Origin: Roseovarius faecimaris
GTDB taxonomy: Bacteria > Pseudomonadota > Alphaproteobacteria > Rhodobacterales > Rhodobacteraceae
DNA: 64,000 bases
Reading direction: 5' to 3'
Assembly (NCBI RefSeq): GCF_009762325.1
Contig: NZ_CP034348.1
Span: 3,106,501-3,170,500, forward strand
Part shown: piece by piece, positions 25,891 to 35,056 of the stretch
How positions within the stretch are numbered: position 1 is the first letter of the stretch
How the letters are laid out: every line of letters begins with the position of its first letter
Program-made: the position numbers and the translations under genes
Notes under the pieces: generated by a model
Databases searched by the model: none
Told to the model about the DNA's origin: nothing
Seen by the model: only the letters and a program-made list of their open reading frames with translations

Positions 25891-26134
25891 CGCGCCCGCA
25901 TTCATTTGTGAAGGTCGATGACCGCTCCGAGCCCAATCTACCATTTCGTCGGGGGAAAGCGAATGGCCGCTTTTCTCAGGTCTGATACGAGATGCTGAGC
26001 TGATGCCGTCCACGTATTACATAGGAGTTGCAAAGGAATCGGCCTGAACCTGGGCTATTGCCGTGTCGGTCGGTTGATGCGTCAAAACGGTATACTCCAT
26101 CCGTAGTCAAATAGATTTCGGAGCGACGACTACG

Positions 26135-28327
26135 CTATTTTCGCACCGTGAACCCACTGGGCACACCAACTTCGTCTGCAGAAAGTGGCTCACCCTCCAA
26201 GTAGACATTGAGATAACCTGATTCTCTAATTACTTGGGTAATCCGTCGTACGTCTCCATTCCCAAACTCCACGTTACGGCCAGGACGAAACTGACTAATG
26301 AATTGGTCGAGATCGGGAAGGAAAAACCCTGCCCAGTTACGAGCGACACCCATATCCCAGTTATCGTCGGTAAGATAGAACGTGTCTGGTGAGCCCTTGT
26401 GTAAAACACCCGCTCCAGGATTCGGCAAAACTGAAGCTTCGCACCAATCGATGGATGCAAATGCTGTCTGATTGCCGATCAATTGCAGATCGAAAAGGGG
26501 TTCTCCCGCTAAGTAGCGCAGGACTGGAAACGTTGCCTCTGTTCGCGCGGGGTCGACAGATAGGTACCCCCTCGCAGCTGAGGCGAAGGAAATATTGTTT
26601 CTGACCATAAATAGCAACCTGGAATTCTCAGGATTATAAATCTCGAATCCAATCTTCACTCGAAAAAACTCATCCTTTTCATTGGCGATCAAAAAGCCTT
26701 GTCCATCTGCTGTCACCTCGCATCCAGCATCAACAGGTGCAGGCGGTTTATCGGCCTTTGCCCACACAATCGTGTTCGGAGACAAGAGAACCGGCTCCCA
26801 GAGAGAAAACAATTTGTCGTAGAACCAGAAATTTTGGCTTACGCTCCAAGGTTGCCATGTGGGCGAGAATTCGAATTTTGAGGTGACCACTATTTCTGCA
26901 TTTTCGATACTACTTGCGGTAATTCTGCGGGTCTGACCGAGCGCATGTATGACGGAATCCACTGGCCAAACTGGATCTGCCGAATTGATGGCGCTGAAGA
27001 TCCCCCAATATTCTTCGATAACCGGGACATCCATGTTTTCTCGCGCGAAGGCCAGATACGGTTGCCAGTCCTTCGACAAGTATCCGCCGAGCTCCGGAAC
27101 GTAGATCTTGTCGGAGTTCGCTGCTATATGCTTTTCCAGAGCCTTCAAATCAAGGTAACTCTGCAACGCTGAGTGAATCAACAGCGCTAACGCTATGATA
27201 AAAGCGCTTGAAGCAATCCAATTTGGCAAAATCCTGAGGGTTTTCAAGCTCGTGTGATTTCGGATCGAAAACACAACCAATGAAGCTCCTGTTGTCGCTG
27301 CCCAGAACTTAAACACCTCGAAGTAGCCCCAGATGTGTCCACCAACTGATGCGATAAGACCTGATGCGAACGTTGCCAGGCCGATGCCGAACACTAGCAA
27401 GATTTCCTGGCGTCCGTCGGCAATCCAAATAGCGAAGACGATGGCTAGGACCGCAATGGAAAGCAAAACTTCCGTACTCATGACTTTTCCAATATCACCA
27501 AGGCCGAAGATACGACTTGTGGTTTCATATGGACCGAAATACCACCATTGGTCGACTGCGACGTCCCTAAATCCGTACAGCAGATAGTCGATTGGATGTC
27601 CGGCGGTCGACAGAGTTAGAAAAAGAGCACCTAAAATTATGAATGTCGCGGCGAATATGCAAAGATTGGCCAAGCGACTATCATTGAATGATCGCAGAAC
27701 TGCTAGGGTAAAGCAGAGAGAAAATGCTATGGAAGTTGTGTAGGCATAATCGTTCGACCATATAAGGCTCAGCGCGACGGCTGAACCTGACATAATCGAT
27801 TTCACTTTGTTCTTAGCGTTAACTCTCAAAACCAAGTACAGCGCAATCGCTGTAAGGTATGGAAGAAAGGCTCTGATAAACCTCAGTGACATGCCAGGAT
27901 TTACCAAAACATCCAGAATGTAGTGGCCCGCGCCTTGCGAGCTTAGGTGAAGAATTCCAAGGTAGCAAAATGCGGAGAACAGTGCCGATAGCAGAATTCG
28001 CTTAGGGAAAGCGATCAAGAATGTAATTGTGAACAACGCCGCCCATGCCGCGAAGTAGGTGAACAGCTGTGCAATCATGACGCTACTTGCCAGATCAGAC
28101 CCCGCGGCAAGAAATCCGGGGTACAAAAGATACAAGGGACCTGCGCCGAGATAGGGGAAAAAATCCCTTCCAGGGAACTCCCCATTGGTCAAGCGGAAAA
28201 GACCGCTTGCCGTTTGAAAAGCACCGTCGATGTGCTGTGTTGGGAGGTCAAGGGATTGCGCCCAAGCTTGAAAGATAAGCGTGAGGCCAAAAAAAACCAG
28301 CGCAAATAACTGTAAAAAACGTGCCAT
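26135..28327 (-). CDS. Large polytopic membrane protein, possible GT-C glycosyltransferase
   Basis: 730 residues. About eleven hydrophobic helices occupy residues 1-400, with an acidic first loop (THIDGAFQTASGLFRLTNGEFPGRDFFPYLG) like the catalytic Asp loop of GT-C enzymes that use lipid-linked sugars. The last about 300 residues are soluble, probably periplasmic. Codon usage is clearly AT-richer than in the flanks, suggesting acquired DNA. ATG 28327 is chosen; a TTG three bases earlier is possible. Specific family not recognised, so the GT-C reading is tentative. Confidence 0.62.
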   Translation of the reverse strand: MARFLQLFALVFFGLTLIFQAWAQSLDLPTQHIDGAFQTASGLFRLTNGEFPGRDFFPYLGAGPLYLLYPGFLAAGSDLASSVMIAQLFTYFAAWAALFTITFLIAFPKRILLSALFSAFCYLGILHLSSQGAGHYILDVLVNPGMSLRFIRAFLPYLTAIALYLVLRVNAKNKVKSIMSGSAVALSLIWSNDYAYTTSIAFSLCFTLAVLRSFNDSRLANLCIFAATFIILGALFLTLSTAGHPIDYLLYGFRDVAVDQWWYFGPYETTSRIFGLGDIGKVMSTEVLLSIAVLAIVFAIWIADGRQEILLVFGIGLATFASGLIASVGGHIWGYFEVFKFWAATTGASLVVFSIRNHTSLKTLRILPNWIASSAFIIALALLIHSALQSYLDLKALEKHIAANSDKIYVPELGGYLSKDWQPYLAFARENMDVPVIEEYWGIFSAINSADPVWPVDSVIHALGQTRRITASSIENAEIVVTSKFEFSPTWQPWSVSQNFWFYDKLFSLWEPVLLSPNTIVWAKADKPPAPVDAGCEVTADGQGFLIANEKDEFFRVKIGFEIYNPENSRLLFMVRNNISFASAARGYLSVDPARTEATFPVLRYLAGEPLFDLQLIGNQTAFASIDWCEASVLPNPGAGVLHKGSPDTFYLTDDNWDMGVARNWAGFFLPDLDQFISQFRPGRNVEFGNGDVRRITQVIRESGYLNVYLEGEPLSADEVGVPSGFTVRK

Positions 28328-28858
28328 CAATTAAAGTTCCTAGTGACCTGTAATCATACCTTGATCATCCAGTCGAGGTGACAGGGCTCAAAACAACCCC
28401 GGTTTTTTTGTTGCCTGCCATCGGCTATACCGTTCGCGGTAACCCCAATTTCCCTAGAATATTAAACATCTTGATGACGGACAATAAGTATCGAGTCGCG
28501 CCTGCTGCCGCCTGAAGCGGGCATTGGTGCAACCACAGCGAACTCGCGCTCTATCCACACACCACCGGTTCGCCACCTGAAAGATTTTGCACATGCAGCG
28601 AATGGCGGGGCTGACGGGCCGCACCGTAGCTACAGTTACGCACGGCCAAGGTCCGGATTGGGCCGTTCAAATCGCCGCGATCTAGTCCTTCAAGTAAGAT
28701 GCTGCGGTCGCTCCGATGGCGGCGACGAGCCCAAATTGACCGATGCTGCGGTTTGAACAAAAGACGGCTTTCTACTTAACAGCACAGGTAGCGCCGGTGT
28801 GTCTGTCAGTGGTAGTGTACATCTGAACCGCTGCCTCCAAGCGTCAGAACTGACCGTT
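28328..28858. other. Noncoding accessory DNA between membrane protein and DUF1963 gene
   Basis: About 530 bases without a convincing gene. Base composition is mixed and the reading frames are short or broken. ATGCAGCGAATGGCG at 28593-28607 has a near copy at 30483 (ATGCAGCGAATTGGCG) on the other side of the DUF1963 gene. The segment 28495-28790 looks like degenerate roseobacter intergenic sequence. A promoter for the membrane protein must lie near 28340-28440. Confidence 0.5.
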
Positions 28859-30331
28859 CTACGTGTACTCCATCGTTGTGATCACCCGGTCAAACCGGCC
28901 GACGGACAGGTCTTCGTGCGTGATCCACATCTGAATGATCCCATCTTCGAACAAGAGTCCCCCGGCATCGCTGAGCTGGAACAAAAGCACCTTGTCTTCA
29001 TGTTCAACCGCGGCATGCTGCAACAGATAGCCTGCCCCGAACATCTGTACATTCCGTGCCTGCTGATCGGCTTCGCCATAATCGTTCTTTGGCTCCGGCG
29101 ACCGATCAGGATGCAAAGGTTGCAACGCATGGGCCGTGTGGTTGAACGCTTTTGTCATATCCTTCCGCACGTAATCGTTACGGACCCGGTGTTCCTTGAA
29201 GTGCCGCATTGATTCCAGATCTACCTTGCCCCCCGCCCGCGCTTTGCGCTCGACGAGTTTGAGTAGTTCCACAAAGGCGAGCTTGTCCGCCGTCGACATC
29301 GGCCCTTTGTTCTGCATCAGCCGGGCATAGCCCATCCAGCGCTGCAATTGTACGTCAACCCGCAAATTGACGGCTGGAACATGATCGCAGGAAATCCTCT
29401 CCCACCACCCCGGTTTATCACCGAACTGCTGAGCGAGGATTTCTTTCTTTTTCTCTTCAAACCTGCGGATCAGCTTGCGGTAGCGTGGTTGATCGTCACC
29501 ATTGTGTATCCATGTTTCAAGCTCATCCACAGGCAGTTGCTGGCACTGTGCATAGGCCATTTTTGTCACTTCGAAGATGTAGGGCCAGTCGAACTGAAAA
29601 ACCCCCCTGGTAAAGAAGCCAAGGAAGGTTTCCGGAATATCGTGAATGAACGGTTCTTTTGTTGCGGCGGGTTCTGGTATTGGCAGCGGATGATCGATAC
29701 CCAGCGCCCGAAGCTGTTCGGCATAGGCCAGATCACGGGCAAAAACGTCTTCTTCGGACAGCGCTGCTCGATCCATGTTTCGCATGAGCGGGTTTTCCGC
29801 GCGCGCAGACAAAAATGGCCTGGCAGCCATAAACCCCGTTATCAGCGAACAGCCATCAGGCGCCACCTGTTCGGGGTGAAAGACATAGGCATCATCCGGA
29901 TCAAGTTGCGGCAATTCTTCGGGTGGCCGACGCACTGGCGTCACGTCATTCGCGTCGGGTGCGTAAACCACGACGGGTCTTCCCTCGTTCAAGATCCAGT
30001 CTTGATTGAGCGAAAGGAAGATAAACAATCGCCCGCCGTCCGGAAAGCTGGGCATGTGATAATGCCGCTCTGCCTGCATCATGCTTCGCGGAAGGGCTGA
30101 AAGGTCAATTTCTGCAAAGAAATGCATCGGCTTTCTATTCGATGTCATTGGCCAGTCGTACCTGTCAGGCAGATGGGGATATCCACCATAACGGATAGGC
30201 CCAGACCCAGAATCCGAGAACGTCAGCGCAGGCAGAGCGATGGGTAGTGTTTCGTGTAACAAGTGGCAGGCGCCTTCCAAAGATGACTTGTAAGGCAGAA
30301 AAACACGTGTTCTCGACAAGATTGGGGCCAA
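28859..30331 (-). CDS. DUF1963 (YwqG-like) protein
   Basis: About 490 residues. The N-terminal half has the DUF1963 pattern: [44 protein letters not shown], and the C-terminal part returns to HEDKVLLFQLSDAGGLLFEDGIIQMWITHEDLSVGRFDRV, the standard family ending. A helical insertion (about 250-400) makes it roughly twice the usual length. No ATG fits; TTG 30331 is the longest start and TTG 30319 is possible, so the 5' end is uncertain and could be truncated. Function unknown; relatives occur in polymorphic-toxin neighbourhoods, but no toxin is seen here. Confidence 0.68.
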   Translation of the reverse strand: MAPILSRTRVFLPYKSSLEGACHLLHETLPIALPALTFSDSGSGPIRYGGYPHLPDRYDWPMTSNRKPMHFFAEIDLSALPRSMMQAERHYHMPSFPDGGRLFIFLSLNQDWILNEGRPVVVYAPDANDVTPVRRPPEELPQLDPDDAYVFHPEQVAPDGCSLITGFMAARPFLSARAENPLMRNMDRAALSEEDVFARDLAYAEQLRALGIDHPLPIPEPAATKEPFIHDIPETFLGFFTRGVFQFDWPYIFEVTKMAYAQCQQLPVDELETWIHNGDDQPRYRKLIRRFEEKKKEILAQQFGDKPGWWERISCDHVPAVNLRVDVQLQRWMGYARLMQNKGPMSTADKLAFVELLKLVERKARAGGKVDLESMRHFKEHRVRNDYVRKDMTKAFNHTAHALQPLHPDRSPEPKNDYGEADQQARNVQMFGAGYLLQHAAVEHEDKVLLFQLSDAGGLLFEDGIIQMWITHEDLSVGRFDRVITTMEYT

Positions 30332-30554
30332 AACGGTTTTTGTCTGTGATGCGAAGCCTGGCCGAGGCCTGCATCGGTGATTTGTGGGCGGTATGCTGCT
30401 CTGATCAGGGCCGAAATGGACATGACGGTGGGCAGGAAGAGGACCGGTTTCGGCTCAACCCCCGAAGCGGCCATATGTTCAAATGCAGCGAATTGGCGCA
30501 TTGTCCCGCCAAGCAGACTTCAACCGCCCACGGCGCTGTTGCATGGCAAAAAAC

Positions 30555-31433
30555 TTACCCGCCGGACCGCATCCGTCGCCGTCCGCGCGCCAGAACCACC
30601 AGGTTCGACACCAGCAGCGCGCCGATGACCACCGCGCCCCCGATCAGGGTCAGGTGCCCCGGATCCTCTCCGATCACCACCCAGACCAGGATCGGTGCCA
30701 GGATCGACTCGAGCAGGATCAGCAGCGACACTTCGGCGGTCGAGATATAGCGCGGGCCCAGCGTCAGAAAGCAGGTGGCGATGGCAATGAACGCGCCATG
30801 CCCCAAAAGCAGGTGCCACTGCATCGCCACCGGCTCCATCGGGGCGGCAAAGGGCAGCAGCACCAGCGCCGAGCCGATATAGGCGATGGGAATGGCCGGG
30901 ATCATCGAAATATCGCGCACCTTGCGCACCGCCGTCAGCGCCGCCGCATAGGCAAAGGCCACGTAGAGCGCGAAAAGGTCACCCGACCAATGGGCGATCT
31001 CATTCTCGCCCGAGCCATAGGCGATGATCGACAGCCCCGCCGCCACCGCGAGCATGGTCACCACCATGCGCCGGCTGATCGTCTCGCCCAGGATCACCCG
31101 GCTCAGAACCGCCGCAAAGACCGGCATGGAGGCGAAGATAAAGACCACATTGGCGACACTCGTATTGGTCACCGCCAGAACGAAACCGGGCGTCGTGGAC
31201 CCGATCAGAAACATGTAGAGCCAGCCGGGCCAGCCGCTGCCCAGCACCTCTCGAAACCCGCGCAGCCCCTGCACCGCCAAGAGCCCCAGCAGGATCAGCA
31301 CACCCGAGGACATGCCGCGCCAGAAGGCGGTCGTCATCGGCTCGGCCACGATCAGCCGCACGAACAGGCTGTCAGGCACCACAAAAAGCACCCCCAGCGT
31401 CGTGATCAGCAATCCCTTTGCGTGATCGTTCAT
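30555..31433 (-). CDS. EamA-family (DMT) transporter
   Basis: 292 residues, ten predicted helices in two EamA repeats, for example KGLLITTLGVLFVVPDSLFVR and LTLIGGAVVIGALLVSNLVVL, ending in a basic tail RGRRRMRSGG. Conserved proline and glycine positions fit small-metabolite exporters. Substrate unknown. The DUF2585 gene lies immediately upstream on the same strand, 3 bases away, so they share a transcript. Confidence 0.84.
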   Translation of the reverse strand: MNDHAKGLLITTLGVLFVVPDSLFVRLIVAEPMTTAFWRGMSSGVLILLGLLAVQGLRGFREVLGSGWPGWLYMFLIGSTTPGFVLAVTNTSVANVVFIFASMPVFAAVLSRVILGETISRRMVVTMLAVAAGLSIIAYGSGENEIAHWSGDLFALYVAFAYAAALTAVRKVRDISMIPAIPIAYIGSALVLLPFAAPMEPVAMQWHLLLGHGAFIAIATCFLTLGPRYISTAEVSLLILLESILAPILVWVVIGEDPGHLTLIGGAVVIGALLVSNLVVLARGRRRMRSGG

Positions 31434-31436
31434 GGC

Positions 31437-31997
31437 CTAGCCCCCCGCCGCCTGCCAGTCGCGGATCGCCTCCAGCGGCGCGAGCAGCATGATGATATTC
31501 AGAGCCAGCCCGTCGCGGATGATCGCCATCGTCAAAAGCTCGAACCCGATCACGATCGCCACGCTCGCCCAGACCGGCAAGCGCATGCTGAGCCAGAAGC
31601 CCAGCACCATGGCCAGCATATCCATCACCGAGTTGAGCACGCTGTCGCCGAAATAATCGAGCGAGATCGTCACCTCGCGATAGCGCTCGATCACGGCGTC
31701 GGTGTTCTCCAAGATCTCCCAGGCGGCCTCGACCGCCATCGCCACGACCAGCCGCCAGCCCACATCCATCCGCCGCGCCACCAGCCACAGGATCGCGTAG
31801 AAGATGAACCCGTGCAGCAGATGGCTCGGCGTGTACCAGTCAAAGAATTGCTGCGACCCTTCCGACGTGCCCACCGTCCCCCACAGGTCGACCCCACAGG
31901 CACACCACGGCACCCGCCCCATACCCAGCAGGATAAGTGCGGTGGCCACCACCATCAGCGCGGTGATCACATAAGGGGTGCGGTTGGACGCTGTCAT
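31437..31997 (-). CDS. DUF2585 (UPF0314) membrane protein
   Basis: 186 residues with four or five helices. Family signatures: CACGVDLWGTVGTSEGSQQFFDWYTPSHLLHGFIFYAILW and VAMAVEAAWEILENTDAVIERYREVTISLDYFGDSVLNSVMDMLAM. The His, Glu and Asp residues in membrane-near positions are conserved in the family and suggest a membrane enzyme, but no activity is known. ATG 31997 gives the usual N-terminus; ATG 32033 is an alternative. Confidence 0.85.
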   Translation of the reverse strand: MTASNRTPYVITALMVVATALILLGMGRVPWCACGVDLWGTVGTSEGSQQFFDWYTPSHLLHGFIFYAILWLVARRMDVGWRLVVAMAVEAAWEILENTDAVIERYREVTISLDYFGDSVLNSVMDMLAMVLGFWLSMRLPVWASVAIVIGFELLTMAIIRDGLALNIIMLLAPLEAIRDWQAAGG

Positions 31998-32100
31998 GCG
32001 CGCACTCAACCATGCAGGTCTGCCCTTGTCCATCCGCTCTCGCCATCGGCGCGCTGTTTGGTCTAAGCTGCGGACGACCACGCCAAGGGAGCCGCGCCTC

Positions 32101-32385
32101 ATGCCGAACGCCGCGCTGATTCACCTGATCGCCATGAGCCTTGTCTTTGCTTTCTGGGCCTTTCTGATGTTCCGCATGCTCTGGCGTCTCACCCGCCGCT
32201 CGCTTGACAAGCAGGCCAAGACCGGCGGCGGCTATTTCACCTGGGTCGGCCATTCCCTGCGCAGCTTCGGCGAGGCCGCCACCTCTGCCCAGGACGGCCC
32301 CATGCGGCGGCAGCTCCTGTGGGTGACGCTGGCGATGATTGCCCTGATTGCCCTCTATCCCCTCACCGTCGGCCTGGCCCGGTAA
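32101..32385 (+). CDS. 94-residue hypothetical membrane protein
   Basis: Two hydrophobic helices (about 7-27 LIAMSLVFAFWAFLMFRMLW and 73-91 LLWVTLAMIALIALYPLTV) flank a basic cytoplasmic or periplasmic loop (RRSLDKQAKTGGGYFTWVGHSLRSFGEAA). Start ATG has AAGGGAG upstream. Family not recognised. It is divergent from the DUF2585 gene and 20 bases ahead of the aldolase gene. Confidence 0.62.
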   Translation: MPNAALIHLIAMSLVFAFWAFLMFRMLWRLTRRSLDKQAKTGGGYFTWVGHSLRSFGEAATSAQDGPMRRQLLWVTLAMIALIALYPLTVGLAR

Positions 32386-32405
32386 CAGCAGCAAAAGGAG
32401 CCTAC

Positions 32406-33176
32406 ATGCCTGCGCCTCTCAACCCCTTCAAAGCCGCCCTCGCCCGGGGCGAGCGACAAATCGGCTGCTGGGCCGCATTTGCCGACGCCTATGCCACCGA
32501 ATTGCTGGCCACCGCCGGGTTCGACTGGCTGGTGATCGACGGCGAACACGCACCCAACGACCTGCCCACCATCACCCGGCAATTGCAGGCACTGCATGGC
32601 TATGACAGCCACGCGGTCGTGCGCCTGCCCATGGGCGAGGCCTGGGCGATCAAGCAGGTGCTGGATGCAGGCGCGCAAACCCTGCTGATCCCTCTGGTGG
32701 AAAGCGCCGAAGAGGCCGCCACCCTTGTGCGCGCCATGCGGTATCCTCCCGACGGCATTCGCGGCTCCGGCGCGGCTCTGGCGCGGGCCTCCGGCTTTTC
32801 CTCGATCCCCGATTACACGAAGACGGCCAATGACCAGATGTGCCTTCTGGTGCAGGTCGAGACGGTGGCGGGTCTTGATGCCCTGGACGACATCCTGACG
32901 GTCGAAGGCGTGGACGGGGTATTTATCGGCCCTTCCGATCTTGCCGCCGATATGGGCTATCTCGGAGCCAAATCCGACGCGCCCGTGCAGGACGCGATCC
33001 GCGACGCGCTCGGGCGTATCGCCGCCTCGGGCAAACCCGCGGGCTGCCTTTCGATGGATCACGATCAGGCCCGTCAATATGTGGACTGGGGCGCACAGTT
33101 CATCGCCGTGGGCATCGACGTGCTGATGCTGGCCCAGACCGCCCGGGCCACGGCGGCCCGCTGGCGCGATGGCTGA
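32406..33176 (+). CDS. HpcH/HpaI-family aldolase
   Basis: 256 residues of the 2,4-dihydroxyhept-2-ene-1,7-dioate / 2-keto-3-deoxy aldolase family (class II, metal-dependent TIM barrel). Seen: WLVIDGEHAPNDLPTITRQL with catalytic His, VRLPMGEAWAIKQVLDAGAQTLLIPLVESAEEA (metal Glu nearby), LVQVETVAGLDALDDI and VFIGPSDLAADMGYLG. AAAGGAG is placed well before ATG 32406. It splits or makes pyruvate-linked hydroxyketo acids; exact substrate unknown. It overlaps the sugar kinase gene. Confidence 0.85.
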   Translation: MPAPLNPFKAALARGERQIGCWAAFADAYATELLATAGFDWLVIDGEHAPNDLPTITRQLQALHGYDSHAVVRLPMGEAWAIKQVLDAGAQTLLIPLVESAEEAATLVRAMRYPPDGIRGSGAALARASGFSSIPDYTKTANDQMCLLVQVETVAGLDALDDILTVEGVDGVFIGPSDLAADMGYLGAKSDAPVQDAIRDALGRIAASGKPAGCLSMDHDQARQYVDWGAQFIAVGIDVLMLAQTARATAARWRDG

Positions 33177-34110
33177 GCGCTGGCTTCTGGCCGATTTCGG
33201 CGGCACGCACACGCGGGCGGGCCTTGCCGAAAACGGCAGGCTCGCCGCGCAAAGCGTCACGCGTTTCCGCAATGACGGGTTCGACGGGCCGCAGGCGCTT
33301 CTGCACGCCTATCTCGCCGATCAGGGCAGCCCTGCGATCACTGCGATCTGTGCGGGGGTGGCCGGGCCGGTGCGGTACGGCATCGCCCAGCTCACGAACC
33401 ACCGCTGGCAGGTCAACGGTGCCGCTCTGGCCGCGGATTTGGGCGCGCGGTCCTGTCACCTGCTGAACGACCTGCAAGCCCAGGCCTATGCGCTCGATGA
33501 CCTGCCCGACACCGCGATAACGCCGCTCTTTCCCGGCACGCCGCCACCGCCCGGCGCCACCCGCCTGGTCATGGGGATGGGCACCGGCAGCAATGTCGCG
33601 GTGGCCCACAGGATCGGGCCGGATCTCTTCGTGCCTCCGGCCGAGTCGGGCCATGCCGGCCTGCCCTTCGCCAGCGGGATACAGGCCGACCTGCTCGCCT
33701 GGCTTGAAACCCTGCACACTCATAACCCGATGGAAAAGGCGCTTTCGGGCCCCGGCCTGAGCAATATTCACCGCTTCGTCACCGGCCGCTCGCTGACGCC
33801 GCGCGACATCCTCGCCGCCTATGATGCCGACGATGCCGATGCCGCCCGGACCCTGCGCCTCTTTGTGCAGCTCCTGGGCCAGGTGGCGGGCGATCTGGCG
33901 CTGGCGCATCTGCCCATGGGCGGGGTCTTTTTCATCGGCGGGCTGGCGCGCGCCGTCGCGCCGCTGCTGGCGCCGCTGGGCTTTCTCGACAGGTTCACCG
34001 CCAAGGGCCCCTACACACCGATCCTTCAGGATATCCCTGTTTCGCTGATCACCGATGACACCGCCGCGCTGCTCGGCTGTGCCCGCGCCCTGCGCCAGCG
34101 GACCCTTTGA
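33169..34110 (+). CDS. Glucokinase-like sugar kinase
   Basis: 313 residues with the Glk-family actin-like fold: N-terminal LLADFGGTHTRAGLAENG (phosphate 1), ICAGVAGPVRYG, LLNDLQAQAYAL, MGMGTGSNVAVA (phosphate 2 region) and ESGHAGLPFA; the C-terminal GGVFFIGGLARAVAPLL is the adenosine motif. It could phosphorylate glucose or another hexose/ketodeoxy sugar. Overlap of 8 bases with the aldolase gene suggests a shared sugar-acid pathway. The convergent DeoR gene may be its regulator. Confidence 0.84.
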   Translation: MAERWLLADFGGTHTRAGLAENGRLAAQSVTRFRNDGFDGPQALLHAYLADQGSPAITAICAGVAGPVRYGIAQLTNHRWQVNGAALAADLGARSCHLLNDLQAQAYALDDLPDTAITPLFPGTPPPPGATRLVMGMGTGSNVAVAHRIGPDLFVPPAESGHAGLPFASGIQADLLAWLETLHTHNPMEKALSGPGLSNIHRFVTGRSLTPRDILAAYDADDADAARTLRLFVQLLGQVAGDLALAHLPMGGVFFIGGLARAVAPLLAPLGFLDRFTAKGPYTPILQDIPVSLITDDTAALLGCARALRQRTL

Positions 34111-34119
34111 GGCGCGAAA

Positions 34120-34135
34120 CCGCCTGTAAGGGCGG
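34120..34135. terminator. Weak hairpin between convergent kinase and DeoR genes
   Basis: CCGCC, loop TGTAAG, GGCGG in the 34-base gap between convergent stops. No T-tract, so only a possible terminator. Confidence 0.35.
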
Positions 34136-34144
34136 GTGAGCGGC

Positions 34145-34930
34145 TCAGCCCTCCACCACCATCACCTCGACCCCGTTCCCGGCAAGGCACTCGGCCATTT
34201 GCGGCGGCAGGACGCGGTCGGTCACCACCACATCCACCGCTCCGGGCGCACAGGCCACCATCGGCGCGTTCTGACCGAACTTGGTGTGATCTGTCACGAC
34301 GATCACCCGATGCGCGCGCGCCGTCACCGCCCGCGCCAATGCCGCCTCGGGCGCGGCCGCCAGCAGGAAGCCGGACCGCGGGTCGAAGCCGTCGACGCTG
34401 ATCACCGCCACGTCGAGGTTGAACCGCTCCACAAAGGCAATCGTCTCGGGACCGAACACCCCGCTTGATACCGCCTGAAGCTCGCCCCCGGCCAGAAACA
34501 CCCGGTTGTTGTTGATGTCGCTCAGCGCCTGCGCCGCGTGCAACCCGTTGGTCACAACGGTCATGTCACGGTGGTTCCTGAGATTCTGGGCCACAAAGGC
34601 TGTGGTGCTGCCCACATCAAGAAACACACAAGACCCCGACGGGATCAGCTCCGCCGCCGCCGCCGCGATCCGTGCCTTCTCTTCCGGCCGCTTGCCCAGA
34701 CGGGTCACCACCGGGGCGAGCGCCTCGGTATTGGCCAGGTACACCCCGCCATGCACCCGCTGCACAACACCCGACTTGGCCAGCGCCTTCACCGTGCGGC
34801 GCACGGTCTCCTCGGAGACATCCAGCGCCTCGGCCAGCACCGCCGTCCGCGCCGATCCCCCCATGGCGCGCAACCGGTCAAGCAGCTCCACCTCACGATG
34901 CGTGCTGTGCTTTTCCCGCGACTTGGCCAT
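34145..34930 (-). CDS. DeoR-family transcriptional repressor
   Basis: 261 residues. N-terminal DeoR helix-turn-helix: REVELLDRLRAMGGSARTAVLAEALDVSEETVRRTVKALAKSGVVQRVHGGVYLA (about 12-66). C-terminal DeoRC sugar-phosphate sensor: AELIPSGSCVFLDVGSTTAFVAQNLRNHRDMTVVTNGLHAA and VDGFDPRSGFLLAAAPEAALARAVTARAHRVIVVTDHTKFGQNA. Family members sense phosphosugars and usually control neighbouring sugar genes, here probably the kinase/aldolase pair. Confidence 0.92.
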   Translation of the reverse strand: MAKSREKHSTHREVELLDRLRAMGGSARTAVLAEALDVSEETVRRTVKALAKSGVVQRVHGGVYLANTEALAPVVTRLGKRPEEKARIAAAAAELIPSGSCVFLDVGSTTAFVAQNLRNHRDMTVVTNGLHAAQALSDINNNRVFLAGGELQAVSSGVFGPETIAFVERFNLDVAVISVDGFDPRSGFLLAAAPEAALARAVTARAHRVIVVTDHTKFGQNAPMVACAPGAVDVVVTDRVLPPQMAECLAGNGVEVMVVEG

Positions 34931-35020
34931 GCGCCCCTCCCCGACTTTGGGAGAGGTTAGACAATCTGACGCTTCAAAAGTCCAGTTTCTTAAAATGCCC
35001 CCGGGTTTCGCCCGCGCATG

Positions 35021-35042
35021 AGAAAATTCGTACGAATTTTCT
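35021..35042. repeat. 22-bp perfect palindrome with TTCGTACGAA core, copy 1
   Basis: AGAAAATTCGT followed by its exact complement. It lies 14 bases past the stop of the hydroxyacid dehydrogenase. A second perfect 22-bp palindrome with the same 10-bp core is at 37455-37476. Could act as an AT-rich hairpin terminator or a binding site. Confidence 0.6.
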
Positions 35043-35056
35043 TGGCCGCGCCCGGC

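Noticed and set aside
30483-32066. Open frame of 527 codons on the plus strand across the EamA and DUF2585 genes
   Set aside because: Arg/His/Gln-rich translation typical of antisense of membrane-protein genes; no family features.
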